DNA of 64,000 bases from Brachionus plicatilis (Eukaryota; Rotifera; Eurotatoria; Ploima; Brachionidae). The translations under genes and the position numbers were made by a program. Numbering within the stretch: position 1 is the first letter of the stretch; each line of letters opens with the position of its first letter. The notes beneath the pieces were generated by a model, which was given only the letters and a program-made list of their open reading frames with translations, had not been told where the DNA came from and made no database searches. Where the stretch lies: positions 9,597 to 73,596 of the forward strand of contig QEOQ01000511.1 in the NCBI GenBank assembly GCA_010279815.1, in the 5' to 3' direction. Below are positions 25,247-37,036 of the stretch, in pieces.

Positions 25247-26039
25247 CAGAGTTGTTCATCAAGTCTCAAGTCTCAAGTCAAGTCCAAGTCACGACTTGAC
25301 TTGAAATTTTTTAATGGGTAAAAAGTCAAGTCACGACTTGACTTGAAATTTTTTAATGGGTAAAAAGTCAAGTCACGACTTGACTTGATTTTTTTTTACA
25401 GCAAAAAGTCAAGTCACAACTTGACTTGACTTTTTTTTTTCAAGGAAAAAGTTAAAAAGTAACTTGAGTTGATGTTTTGTCTGATTTTATTTTTACTAAA
25501 TTATAGTTTATGTAAAAATTGAATTTAGATTTTTTAATCTCTAAAATCTTTTTAACGTTTACATTTTTAATTGAATCATTTTGTTAACCAAAAAATTATA
25601 AATTTATGAAATAATCTTTTGAAAAATATAAAAAAAATCGAGTCAAGTTAAGACTTGACTTTTTACTCATAAAAAAAGTCAAGTCAAGTTTAGACTTGAC
25701 TTGAAAAATTTTAAAAAAATCAAGTCAAGTTTAGACTTGACTTGAAAAATTTTAAAAAAGTCAAGTCAAGTTTAGACTTGACTTGAAAAATTTTAAAAAA
25801 GTCAAGTCAAGTTTAGACTTGACTTGAAAAATCTTAAAAAAATCAAGTCAAGTTTAGACTTGACTTGAAAAATCTTAAAAAAATCAAGTCAAGTTTAGAC
25901 TTGACTTGAAAAATTTTAAAAAAGTCAAGTCAAGTTTAGACTTGACTTGAAAAATCTTAAAAAAATCAAGTCAAGTTTAGACTTGACTTGACTTTATGGT
26001 CGACAGACTTGAAAAATAGCGACTTGAGGAACAACTCTG
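25247..26039. mobile_element. hAT-like element made of an AAGTC minisatellite, TSD AAAAATAG
   Basis: Ends CAGAGTTGTTCATCAAGTC and GACTTGAGGAACAACTCTG are inverted, with 8-mers AAAAATAG on both sides (25239-25246, 26040-26047). The left part holds three roughly 42-bp units with CACGACTTGACTTGAAATTT. The right part holds about eight 41-bp units (25678-25991) each with GTCAAGTCAAGTTTAGACTT. Each unit is itself a near palindrome. Confidence 0.88.
25678..25991. repeat. 41-bp minisatellite, about 8 units
   Basis: Units start near 25678, 25720, 25760, 25801, 25843, 25884, 25924 and 25966. They differ mainly at G/A and T/C positions in the AAAATTTTAAAAAA spacer. The array lies wholly inside the hAT-like element at 25247-26039. 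Confidence 0.9.
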
Positions 26040-26492
26040 AAAAATAGTGACACAATATTAGCTTTATTATTTTTTATTTTTGGGATTTTTATTAATTCTG
26101 TGGAATTTTTACCAAAAATATTGTGCACAAATTTTAAGAGTCGTTATTGATGAAAATTGATTTCAATTTAAATAATAAATGTTAGTGTAAAAGTTTATCT
26201 TAAAAAATACCAACATTTGAATGATAATTGTAATTTAATGGTAACACATTTTCCGAAAAGCTGAATTTTCAAGATGAGAATTTTAAATCCTGATTTTGTT
26301 ATTTAACGATTAGGTATTATTAGTCAACTTTGATTAATTTTTTTTTTAATTTGAGACTTTTCTCTAGCCTCTTTGGATAAAAAAGCTACCACAATTTAAT
26401 TATTTAAAATTTCCTCTTCTGGTAATAAAATCTATTTTTACTGCTTTAAAATTTTATTTAGATTGTTTGTAATGAAAAAAAAATTCTAATCA

Positions 26493-28099
<1,607 letters not shown>

Positions 28100-28200
28100 T
28101 TAATTTTAGAAAATAGAAAATAAAACATGGATGATTTTATGGAAAAAACATAGCTCAAAAGAAAAGAAAAGCCATCATACTTATTCCAATTGTTTAAATT

Positions 28201-29158
28201 CTGTTTATTGAAAAAATAAAGATTTAGGACATTTTGCAAAAATTTATTTTTCTATTATTTTAAAAATTTGTTTTCAAAATTTCTTAAAAATAATATGGAA
28301 CTGAATTTCAATATTTTTCTAAATTAACTAATTCTGAATAGAACCTTTGAAGTTTATTGATTATTAAATGATTATTGATTGGAGTTTTCTGTTTAGTTTA
28401 GGAAATTAAGAATTATAGGCAACTCAACTAAATTATTTAAGCTAAGATCCATCACTTTTTAAGTTAAAAATAAATTATTTACCAATGCACAAATGTTTAT
28501 CACAATTTTTGCATACAAAAAATAAATAAATTTTTGTACTATTTTCTTAAAATTACATTTTTTAAAAATTATGACAAATTGTGTAATGTCAAAAAAATTA
28601 AAAATTAAATATAGAGTTCTTATCAAAATAAAAATGATGATCAAATTTAAAAATTTGATATTTAAGAATTTTTAAATTTCATTAAACTTCAAAACGGACT
28701 GCTCTTTCCATACACAAAACTACAGTTATCTAGCCTAAAAAAATTTTAAAATCAAAGCAAAAATTTTTAATGGAAAACTTCGATTATTTAAATCATTTAA
28801 ATGAAATTTGTTTTCAATGAATTTAAATTTTTTTCAAAACTTTTCTTAATTTTTTCCAGTTTACTTCAGCATTTTTTAATCTTATCTACGTTCTAATTAA
28901 AATATAGAAGCTAAAAATTTATTTTTAATGATCAGGTTGTTCATTTAATTTAAAAAGCCTAAAAAGAGTCCTAATGTTTTAAACTCAAAAAAAATCCTTT
29001 GAATTTTTTAAAGAGATTTATCAAAAATATTACTCGGTCCATTTCCACTCAAAAAGATGGACTATTACGTCTTTTTTGGGTGCACTCGACTTGAAATGTG
29101 GATCTTTATGATCTAAAAGTATTCATAGAAATTTATAAATTCTAGCTAAAATGTAATG
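28201..29158. other. Region that should hold the amylase 5' end
   Basis: AT-rich. No signal-peptide exon with the expected QxxF/HLFEW-like start was recognised. The minus-strand frame at 28459-28644 is hydrophobic but low in complexity. Confidence 0.3.
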
Positions 29159-29569
29159 TTATTTACTCGGTAACCTAAGCGGGTCGTCTTTCTTTAAATT
29201 TTCACACACTTTGCATAATTTAGGACAAAAGCTTTTTATTTGTTCAATTTGGCAAGAATCCTCATTCCAACTAAAACATTTATATGGGTCTTTTGAATTA
29301 CAATCAAAATATTGACAAGTTTGGCCTGAAAAGCTTTTTTGAAAAATTTTCAATTTAAATTTTATAAATTACCATAATATCCAGGGTAACCTATTTACGT
29401 TAAATTTTAACTTAAAGTTTCTTTTAATTTTTAAAATTGTTTTCTTACATTCACAGTTACAAGTCTCAGGGTTAAACAGTCCTCCGTTTTTGCATGCTTT
29501 ACCAGGACAATTCAAACTAAGTACTGATAACACATAAAAATTTAACAAGATAAAAATGAATACTTTCAT
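29159..29569 (-). CDS. Secreted EGF-like plus ShKT-domain protein (3 exons)
   Basis: Exons 29569-29449, 29390-29373 and 29325-29159 join in phase to a protein of 101 residues. The first 19 or so residues are a signal peptide (MKVFIFILLNFYVLSVLS). Next comes an EGF-like module (CPGKACKNGG...C-N-C-E-C), whose last turn, a Y-P-G-Y-Y-G loop, comes from an 18-nt microexon. A ShKT six-cysteine module follows, with FDCNSKDPYKCFSW and SFCPKLCKVC. ShKT modules occur in many invertebrate secreted and matrix proteins and alone do not mean toxicity. The function here is unknown. Without the microexon the frame would still be kept but the EGF fold would lose its conserved glycine turn. It lies upstream of, and is co-oriented with, the amylase gene. 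Confidence 0.75.
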
Positions 29570-30723
29570 TTTTTAGAATTTCTTTAATTAAATTAAATTT
29601 GAATTCAAATTTTGGGCTTTAAATAGATAACTTTGACAAATCCAAAGTCATGATTTGCCTTTAGTCAAATATTTATTTTCCTAAAAGAGAATTAAAAGTG
29701 TTCATCTCAATCATTTAAATGTTTTGTAATCAACTAACTAATTCTAGCAAAATGATTTTTGTAGACTAAATATTAAATTACAACAATTCTGATGTGATAA
29801 TGCTTTGTTACCTAAAATAGAAGATTATTTTTCTTTGGAAGTTTTAGAATTTCTTTAATTTTTTTAAATGTAAAAAAAAATATTTGCTCTTAAGTCTTTG
29901 CTTTTTCACTCTAATATCAACTGTTTTTTTTTTTTTTAAATTCCTTTAATAAAAATGTAAATTTTGATTTTTATTATTTCAATATTGATAAAAAAATCAT
30001 TTCTTTACCAATTGAATTCATTTTTAAATGCTGGATTTAAAAAAATAAAATAATCTTGAGAACTGTATCTCTGAAAATAAAAAAATATCTTTTAATGAAA
30101 ATGTATAAATTTGATGTATTTACATCGTTAATAGAAAAAAAAAACATCACAACAAAATTATCTTTTAATATTTAAAAAATTTCTGAGTTAAGATCTATAA
30201 TTTACATATTCTAAAGCTTTTGTTAAAAGGCTAATTTTTGTCTAATGATGTGACAATACTGAAATTTAAGAAAATTTTTAATCAAATATTTTCGTTTTAC
30301 AGACAGCTTGTTTTATAAATTCTGCATCAAAACGAGAATATTCAGTTTAAGCTTAAGTTGCTTTTAAGTCACCAGACAATTTAAGTAAATGACTAAATAA
30401 AAACTTCAAGTCAAAGCCATGGCTTGTAAAGGTGTCACAGATGGCTTTTGTCTACTGTGATACTTAGGAACAATTGGATTTTCAAATTTTCTAAATTTTT
30501 AAAGTCTATTAAATAAAACAGGTGAAGACAAAGTTTACGGAATTTTTTCAGAATGTCAAAAGTTCTGTATTTTTAAAGAATGAAGAATAATGCCAAGTGA
30601 TTTGGAAAAATAATTTAAAGCTTTATCAAGCTTATTTATAAAATTTTTTCAATAATAAATTTTGGTAAAAAAATATTTCATAGAAGTATATTTATAGAAT
30701 TTTTTTTCATAGAAATAATGTTA
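29570..30723. other. Intergenic DNA, nothing recognised
   Basis: AT-rich DNA between the EGF-ShKT gene and the Merlin-like element. No coding or repeat structure stands out. Confidence 0.35.
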
Positions 30724-30731
30724 AAAACTTT

Positions 30732-31356
30732 GGGTCTGTTATACCTCAATATTGATATTGAATTTTCAATATCAGCGATTTTATTGTAATTAATTAATTG
30801 ATATTCAAATTTTATTTTATTATAATATCAAAATTAGTCCATTTAATAAAAATATCAAAAAAGTTTTAATTTTAATTTACATCGCCAATAATGCTTGTCG
30901 CAAAAAGTTGTTTTGATGTCCCGTTTCATTTTTTTAGTACATTTTATGCAAAGAGGTGCTTTATTTTGAATTAAATTATTATCTTTAAGAAATTTAACAA
31001 TTTCGTCAATATTGTTAGAATTAATCAATTCTGTTAGAAAATTAACATTAAACATATTTGTTGGATAAAAAATATTATTTACATTTAGGTTCAAAAAATT
31101 TCAAAGAATGAATTTTTTTAAAATAGTTTGGACAATGTCCGAATAGCGTTTAGCCTTCGTTTGAGCCTTCTTTTTTGGTTGTAATAAAATTAAAAAAGTC
31201 AACAAAAAATTTTCAAAATATAAAAATTTGCAAATTTAATTACCCAATTAACCTGTTTGAGATTGAAATTATTACCTTGATTTGAAACAAATATCAGTAG
31301 ACAGTAAATTTATTAATTGGTATTGAAAATCACTGATATTGAGCTACAACAGACCC
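30732..31356 (-). mobile_element. Merlin/ISXO2-like element, TSD AAAACTTT
   Basis: Ends GGGTCTGTT and AACAGACCC, with inverted repeats continuing through CTCAATATTGATATTGA / CACTGATATTGAGC. Identical 8-mers AAAACTTT flank it (30724-30731 and 31357-31364). The interior carries the N-terminal part of an ISXO2-like protein. Terminal GG and an 8-bp duplication match the Merlin superfamily. 625 bases, internally deleted. Confidence 0.85.
30855..31094 (-). pseudogene. ISXO2-like transposase N-terminal fragment
   Basis: 79 codons with a helical N terminus and the zinc-binding stretch APLCIKCTKKMKRDIKTTFC followed by DKHYWRCK. This is the C-x2-C...W-x-C ribbon that precedes the ISXO2-like DDE domain. 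The catalytic domain that should follow is missing and the frame ends in a low-complexity tail. Confidence 0.65.
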
Positions 31357-32040
31357 AAAACTTTAAAAGAAAAATTTAAAGATTAATTAATTTAAAATTT
31401 TTTTAATAAATTTTAAATGTATTTACGTTTTATTTACTCTTGAAATAAAACGTTTATTTTACTTTATTAAATCTTTTTAAAAAAAAATCCTATGAAAATG
31501 TTTCTATGAATTAATTATTCTACGAAAAAACAATTTATGAATTATTATATAATTTTGGTCAAAAAATTTTTTTCTAAATCAATCTACGAATTATTTCAAA
31601 CAAAATAAAATTTTAAAATGAGACTAAAATTGTTGTAGGTCGAAACTATTTTTATAAATCTTCAGCTTTTTTCGAACAAGTTTGTACTTTGACTTCGAAA
31701 TGCTTATTATGGACTTGTTGATTTCTAAACAAGCTTAGATATTTTAAAATCAATTTTTTTTTCATTCTAAATATTAATCCAGTTAAATAAGTAGACTTAA
31801 AATTAAGAAATTCCCAAAAATAATGCAAAATACGGTAAATGAAAAACGCCGAAAATACTTGATTTTTGAAAAATTTTGATTTATTATTTCTTTTAAAAAT
31901 AGTTTCAGTAATTTAATTAGAGAAAAATAAATTATTCGTTAAAAAATTGGATGTTTTGCGAAAAAGTTCTGATACTTTTCACCAATCGTTTGATGCCGGT
32001 TGAAGTCTGATATATTTTAACATGATTGCAAGGCCAACTA

Positions 32041-32110
32041 AATATTTATTTATTTATTTAACATATAATTTAGAGGGAATAGTTCCTCTTGGCAGCTCCG
32101 AACGGCGTAT
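32041..32110 (-). repeat. LINE-like 3' end: stem-loop plus TTTA tail
   Basis: AGAGGGAATAGTTCCTCT (32072-32089) forms a stem-loop. On the minus strand it is followed by AAATAAATAAATAAATA. The upstream AACGGCGTATAGCCTTC resembles AATAGCGTTTAGCCTTCG at 31141-31158. Confidence 0.5.
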
Positions 32111-32259
32111 AGCCTTCTTTTCAGCCAGCCTGTTAGGAATATTTTGTAATTAATTATTATTATTATTATTAATTTCAGCCTCATAGGCAATTTAAAATTG
32201 AATAAAAAAAAAATAAAAAATAAAAGTTACATTGAAGACTTTGAGTAAAAAATTTAAAT

Positions 32260-32481
32260 TTATAATTGTAGCTTGTCAAAAACTGTTCTGAATTTTTGTT
32301 GTGATTCATTTAGTCTTTTAGAAAGGTTATCGTGGATTTCTTTTGCAATTAATTCATGTTGAGCTCTCGAGCCAACTAAATATTTGCTCATGTAATTCTT
32401 TAAAAAAATGTTGGATATGTGCACTAACCTTTTTACCAATTGATAACCATAGCATCTCAATTTGATAGAGTCAATATTCAA
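32260..32481 (-). CDS. Hypothetical 73-codon ORF, possibly a terminal exon
   Basis: The frame ends with a soluble, helix-prone stretch containing SRAQHELIAKEIHDNLSKRL and a stop after DKLQL. The composition looks more protein-like than most open frames nearby. No upstream exon or family is recognised. It could belong to the retroposon whose 3' end lies 150 bases downstream. Confidence 0.3.
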   Translation of the reverse strand: MNIDSIKLRCYGYQLVKRLVHISNIFLKNYMSKYLVGSRAQHELIAKEIHDNLSKRLNESQQKFRTVFDKLQL

Positions 32482-32802
32482 ATAGTGAACGCTTTTTTAA
32501 ATTGAGTAAAAGTGCTCAATAATTAATTTTATTTTTTGGAAGAGTATCATAAGCTTGACAAAGGAGCGAAAGCTCGAGTCATTATTTATTTAATATTTAT
32601 TTAAATAGAGACGTTTATCATCATCATCTATAACTTAGATGAAAAAGTTGAAAAGGAAGTTTTTAATTTAATCTTTTTTAATTGACATTTTCATTAATTT
32701 GCTTGTATCTTACTAATAAATTAATTATTATGCCGATCATGTAAATTAAATACTCATCGACATGATTTATTACTGATCTATAAAATATACTAATTATTTA
32801 AA

Positions 32803-32981
32803 TTACAGTACAAATTAAAACTAACTTGTACGCATTTTGTTCCTCGACTCTTCCTTAACTCTTCCTTTCCTGTACTCTTCTTCAGCTATTCCAGTGGGGA
32901 AAAAGTCGAGGAAGAGCTTAGGAAGTGAAGAGGAAGAGTCGAGGAAAATAAATGTACAAGTTAGTTTTAAATTGTACTGTA
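32803..32981. mobile_element. Palindromic MITE, TACAGTAC family (copy 3)
   Basis: The most complete copy. Left end TACAGTACAAATTAAAACTA, right end TTAGTTTTAAATTGTACTG plus TA. The inner palindrome is built from CTCGACTCTTCC and GGAAGAGTCGAG. Confidence 0.85.
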
Positions 32982-33029
32982 TTTACTTTCACTCTTAATT
33001 TAATACTAATCATTTATATTATATTTAAC

Positions 33030-33423
33030 TAGTGTTGGCAATCGATTATCAATAATCGACTAACTTTATATTTTTTAAAGTCGATTATTAAATCGAATAA
33101 TTTTTTATAGATGACTACAATAGTTCTAATTTAACTCAAAATTAAAAGTTAGGAAAGCAAATAATATTATTTTTTAATAAAAAAAGGTTTTTAAATAGAT
33201 TTAAAATTTAAGATTTAAAGCAAAATAAAAAATAAAAAATACCATAAATTGAACAAACCTTTTTTGTTAAAAAATAATATTTTTTGCTTTCCTCACTTTC
33301 AATTTTGAGATAAATTAGAACTATTGTAGTCATCTAGAAAAAAATATTCGATTTAATAGTCGACTAAAAAAATTAGTCGATTTATTAAATTTGTCAATAG
33401 ATTGGAGTCGATTACCAACACTA
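33030..33423. mobile_element. hAT-like element, TAGTGTTGG ends, TCGATTA words
   Basis: Left end TAGTGTTGGCAATCGATTAT, right end GTCGATTACCAACACTA. The flanking 8-mers are TATTTAAC (33022-33029) and TATTTTAC (33424-33431), 7 of 8 identical. Subterminal AATCGA/TCGATT words repeat on both sides, and the centre is a further inverted repeat (TAACTCAAAATTAAAAGT / ACTTTCAATTTTGAGATA). 394 bases, no coding. Confidence 0.8.
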
Positions 33424-33727
33424 TATTTTACAGGTATTTTTTCCAAATCAAATTATTTTAAATCTTGGTTATTTACTAATTTTAATATTTTGAGAGAGAA
33501 ATGTATCTCCTATTTGATAAATTTTTTCATTGTGTGGAAAATACAATTTAAAGTCTCTAAAATTTAACAATGGGAATATGCAAAAAAATATTCACTTCTT
33601 AAGAAAATGCGAATAAAAAATTAATTTAAAAAGTCATTTGAATATCTTTATTGAAAACTAATTACAATTTGCTTAAAAAAAAAAATAACAAATTTATTAA
33701 ACTAACAAAAAAATTTTAGAAAAATTA

Positions 33728-34778
33728 CTAATGTTGTGCCGTCATATCTTGCTGAGGTTGATTCTGCTGCTGATTAATCCCATGAGGTCTTTGCACCATT
33801 TGAGTACCTTGCTGTTCGCTGCTTGAACCACTCAATCTCGGCTTTCCAATCTTTCCTAATATTTCCTTAATCTTTTCCTTTTCATCATAGGACTTGCAAA
33901 TGTCGTATAGAAACATTATGTGTCTTACGACTTCAAATAGCTTTTCCATGTCCACATTCAGCTCACTGAACCATTGTTTAGCATCTTTTTTTAAATGAAC
34001 GCAAGCTATATGCAAGCAGCCCAAAGCTATCAATGACGGAGGGTACATCAGACACAAATCTGTTCTCAATGAATCATTGCACACTCGCCAGGCCTGCTGC
34101 AGCAAACTCTGATCATCAGGACTCATGTCGTTCACAAACTGAACTAATGGTCTATAAGGATGATACAATATTAAACAACAATCCTTTTATATCAAAAAAA
34201 TTAAAAATTTTTTTTTCATACTTTAATAAAATTTTACCATAACTTCTAAAAGATAAAACTCACATTCCCATATATGTCCTATTTTGTAAGGATATTCCTG
34301 TGGAAACAGATGAGAATATTTTGTTTTTACTTTTAAAATTTTTATTTTTACATTTTTTTAATCTTCTAAATTAATACCTAAATTGGCCGTAACACCGGAA
34401 AATCTATGCTGAGATGGCAAACCGAATTCCTTAAGCAAAAATTAGATCTGAGAAAATAAAATAAGAATTCTCAGTTACTTCAACTTTGGTAGCAAGAAAG
34501 AGACAGGTTGGTGCAAGTAAAAAAGGGTCGATGCATTTTAAGGAATATTTCGAATAAAAACGCCGGAAATAGACAGTAGCGGTGGCGATCACTTGTTGTC
34601 TCAGTCGAAGACTTTCACCAAGCGCTTGGATAAAATTGGCAAAAAATATCATTAGCTTGTAGTATTCGTCTTCTTTGAGGTTAAAAGCTTGTAAGTCTTT
34701 GATGCGATTGAGCATTATGTCTTGAGGGTCCAGCAGCCATTGTTGGTAATGAGAGCTCTTCCAAAAATTACCTGACAT
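33728..34778 (-). CDS. CCNC: Cyclin C, Mediator kinase-module cyclin (4 exons)
   Basis: Exons 34778-34479, 34429-34378, 34329-34238 and 34183-33728 join in phase to 299 residues (human CCNC 283). The N terminus MSGNFWKSSHYQQWLLDPQD and the cyclin box LGESLRLRQQVIATATVYFR, RFYSKYSL, APTCLFLATKVE are in exon 1. KTKYSHLFPQEYPYKIGHIW and ECEFYLLE come from exon 3. The second cyclin fold YHPYRPLVQFVNDM and RTDLCLMYPPSLIALGCLH is in exon 4. A Gln-rich tail replaces the Ser-rich tail of vertebrates. It partners CDK8/CDK19 in the Mediator kinase module in the nucleus. Introns are 48-54 bases. The true start of exon 3 is 34329, because the earlier CAG at 34290 breaks the frame. Confidence 0.96.
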
Positions 34779-35090
34779 CGTTGACGAAAACTGCTTTTAA
34801 TTGAAAATTAAATAATTTTTATACACAGTCTAAATAATTAAATTTTTTCTTAATGTTAAGTTTATATTGATTTTAAAAAAATATAAAATTTTACGCAATC
34901 AAATGAAAAAACAATTTGATTAATTCAAATTTTACTAAATATTATTAAATTAATTTATTAATTTTTTCTAATTGGCAGCATTTTATAAAAATAAAAATAA
35001 AATTTTTTAAAAATCAACATTCTTAATTTTTTTCAACAATTCTTTGTTGAAAATTTGATTCTTATTAGCCTGTTTTTACTGGTTTTGTGA

Positions 35091-35430
35091 AATTCAGTAC
35101 AAAATGATAAAAAGAACAGAAAAAAATGTAAAAAAATTAAATAACTTTTTTTCTAAATTTTTTAACTTAATTCTGTAAATGCAACTTAGTGCAACATTCA
35201 AAGTTGCATAAAATATCAAGGCCTGCTAAATTTGCAGAGTTAAGCAGAAATTAAATTTCAATATAATCGAGCGTGGTGCATTTTGCAGAGATTTTGCACA
35301 TCATTAGCAGAATTTTCCAGTTGATGCAACTTCTGCATTCTCAGAATTAGTTTTAAACTTTTATTAAAAAAATTATTTAATTTTTTTATACTTTGTTCTG
35401 TTCTTTTGTACTGAACTTCACTTCACTTGG
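35091..35430. mobile_element. MITE with GGTTTTGTGAAATTCAG end
   Basis: The left end GGTTTTGTGAAATTCAGTAC and the right end TTTTGTACTGAACTTCACTT are inverted, and the arms extend about 110 bases. The centre has TGCAACATTCAAAGTTGCA and GCAGA words. A truncated copy ends at 43256. No target duplication is visible. Confidence 0.65.
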
Positions 35431-35552
35431 CTTTCAATTGGTAATAATTTTTTTACTTTACTTTATTTTAATTGAGTTTCCTCTTAAAATAAAAATTTTT
35501 TTTCAAATTTCAATTTTAATCAAATTTTTAATTTTATTGAATTTTGATTACA

Positions 35553-36850
35553 GTGGTGATTTGACACGTGGGTTTTTACGTAATTTTACGTTAAAAAGGG
35601 TAAAAACTAAAAGGCCAAAAATTCGCCGTTTTTTTGTACTTTTTTAATGATTTTGCCCAAATTCAACAAAATCAAAGTTTCAAACTTGAGAAAAACATTT
35701 ACGATATTTACGAAAAATTTCGTAAAATTTGAGTTTAAAATTGGTGAAATTTCGTTAAAAGTTGTAAAAAATCGTAAAAAGTTTAAAACTAAAATAAATA
35801 TTAAGCAGAGATTTTATTTTTTAAATGTTAAAAATGTAAGAATATATTTTAATGATTCGACCATTCTCCATTCTTTTCATTTACAATCGGTATCACCTTA
35901 TATTAAATTTATGTATTGATAAGATTGATTGAATCACAGTGTAGCCTAGCCGAATTGGATGGAAGACTCAGACATCGAATTTTCGAAATTTTGAGTATGC
36001 AGCAGACTAATTTTCCACGTACTCTAATACCTTACTAAAATAATATTTAGGAAAATTAGGGGGACTGAGCCTTCTTTTTCCTCAAAATTGGAAGACTTAT
36101 TAGGCTTGATTAGCCTGGTACAATTCGGTTGGTTAGCCTGGTACATTTCGCTTGGTTAGCCTGGTACAATTCGCTTGGTTAGCCTGGTACAATTAGCTTG
36201 GTTAGCCTGGTACATTTCGCTTGGTTAGCCTGGTACATTTCGCTTGATTAGCCTGGTACAATTCGGTTGGTTAGCCTGGTACATTTCGCTTGATTAGCCT
36301 GGTACATTTCGCTTGGTCAGCCTGGTACAATTCGCTTGGTTAGCCTGGTACAACTCAACTCAATTTAACAGTTGATCTTGGAGGCGATAGAGCTGGAGCA
36401 GTCAATTTAGTGAAAGCTTGCTTGAGTTTTCAATCCATTTATATATAATTGATCAATAATTCAAATTTTTTTTAAATTTAAATTTTTATTTCTAATTAGC
36501 GCTTTATTCAATATAAATAAAGGCCCCACAATTTATTTTTAATAGTAAGAGAAAGACAGTTGTTAAGTCTCTTTCAATTAATTTTTTTATATTAAATGAG
36601 AAGCACCGCCCATTCTCGTATATATATCTTTTAACATGGCGAACGGGTTTTGATTAATTTGTCAAATACAACCATTTTAAATTTTTGAAAGTAATTTTAT
36701 ATTTATTTATATTAATTATATTAATAAAATTTTTAACATATTTCCAATGATTTTTTTTTTTTTTAACTTTTTACGAAATTTTTCGTAAAATATCGTAAAT
36801 TTTTTTCTCGAGTTTGAAAATTTGATTTTGTTGGATTTTCTCTTTTTCTG
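35553..36850. mobile_element. Left part of an ACGTAA-word element split by a LINE (tentative)
   Basis: AGTGGTGATTTGACACGTGG starts here, and its inverse ends at 41437 on the far side of the LINE. Internal TTTTACG/CGTAAA words form inverted pairs (35640-35740 with 36770-36850, including AAATTTCGTAAAAT). No matching 8-bp duplication was found at the outer ends, so the reconstruction is a proposal. Confidence 0.4.
36110..36362. repeat. 23-bp minisatellite, 11 units
   Basis: Unit TTAGCCTGGTACAATTCGCT plus TGG, repeated 11 times with ATT/TTT and G/C variation. The unit length is not a multiple of three, so it is unlikely to code. Confidence 0.9.
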
Positions 36851-37036
36851 ATCAATGTAGGATTGATCAAAATAAAAAAAGAAAATAGTTAAATGTTTTT
36901 TTCTCATTTTTACTTATGTTTGTTTATCTTTTAAAAAAAAAATTTGATTTATGTGACCTTCTCTTTTTAATGTTTTAATAATAATAATAATAATAATGAA
37001 TAAGCTATGACGTGGTAAACCACGCGAAGTGGGTTT

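Noticed and set aside
25255..26040. CRISPR-like array of regular repeats
   Set aside because: Units are contiguous tandem repeats without variable spacers, in a eukaryotic genome, and they lie inside transposon ends.
29159..29353. Toxin gene based on the ShKT domain
   Set aside because: ShKT modules are widespread in non-toxic secreted proteins; there is no evidence of venom use.
35940..36000. Possible tRNA (TAGCC...GAATTGGATGG)
   Set aside because: No T-arm GGTTCRA consensus and no pairing acceptor stem.
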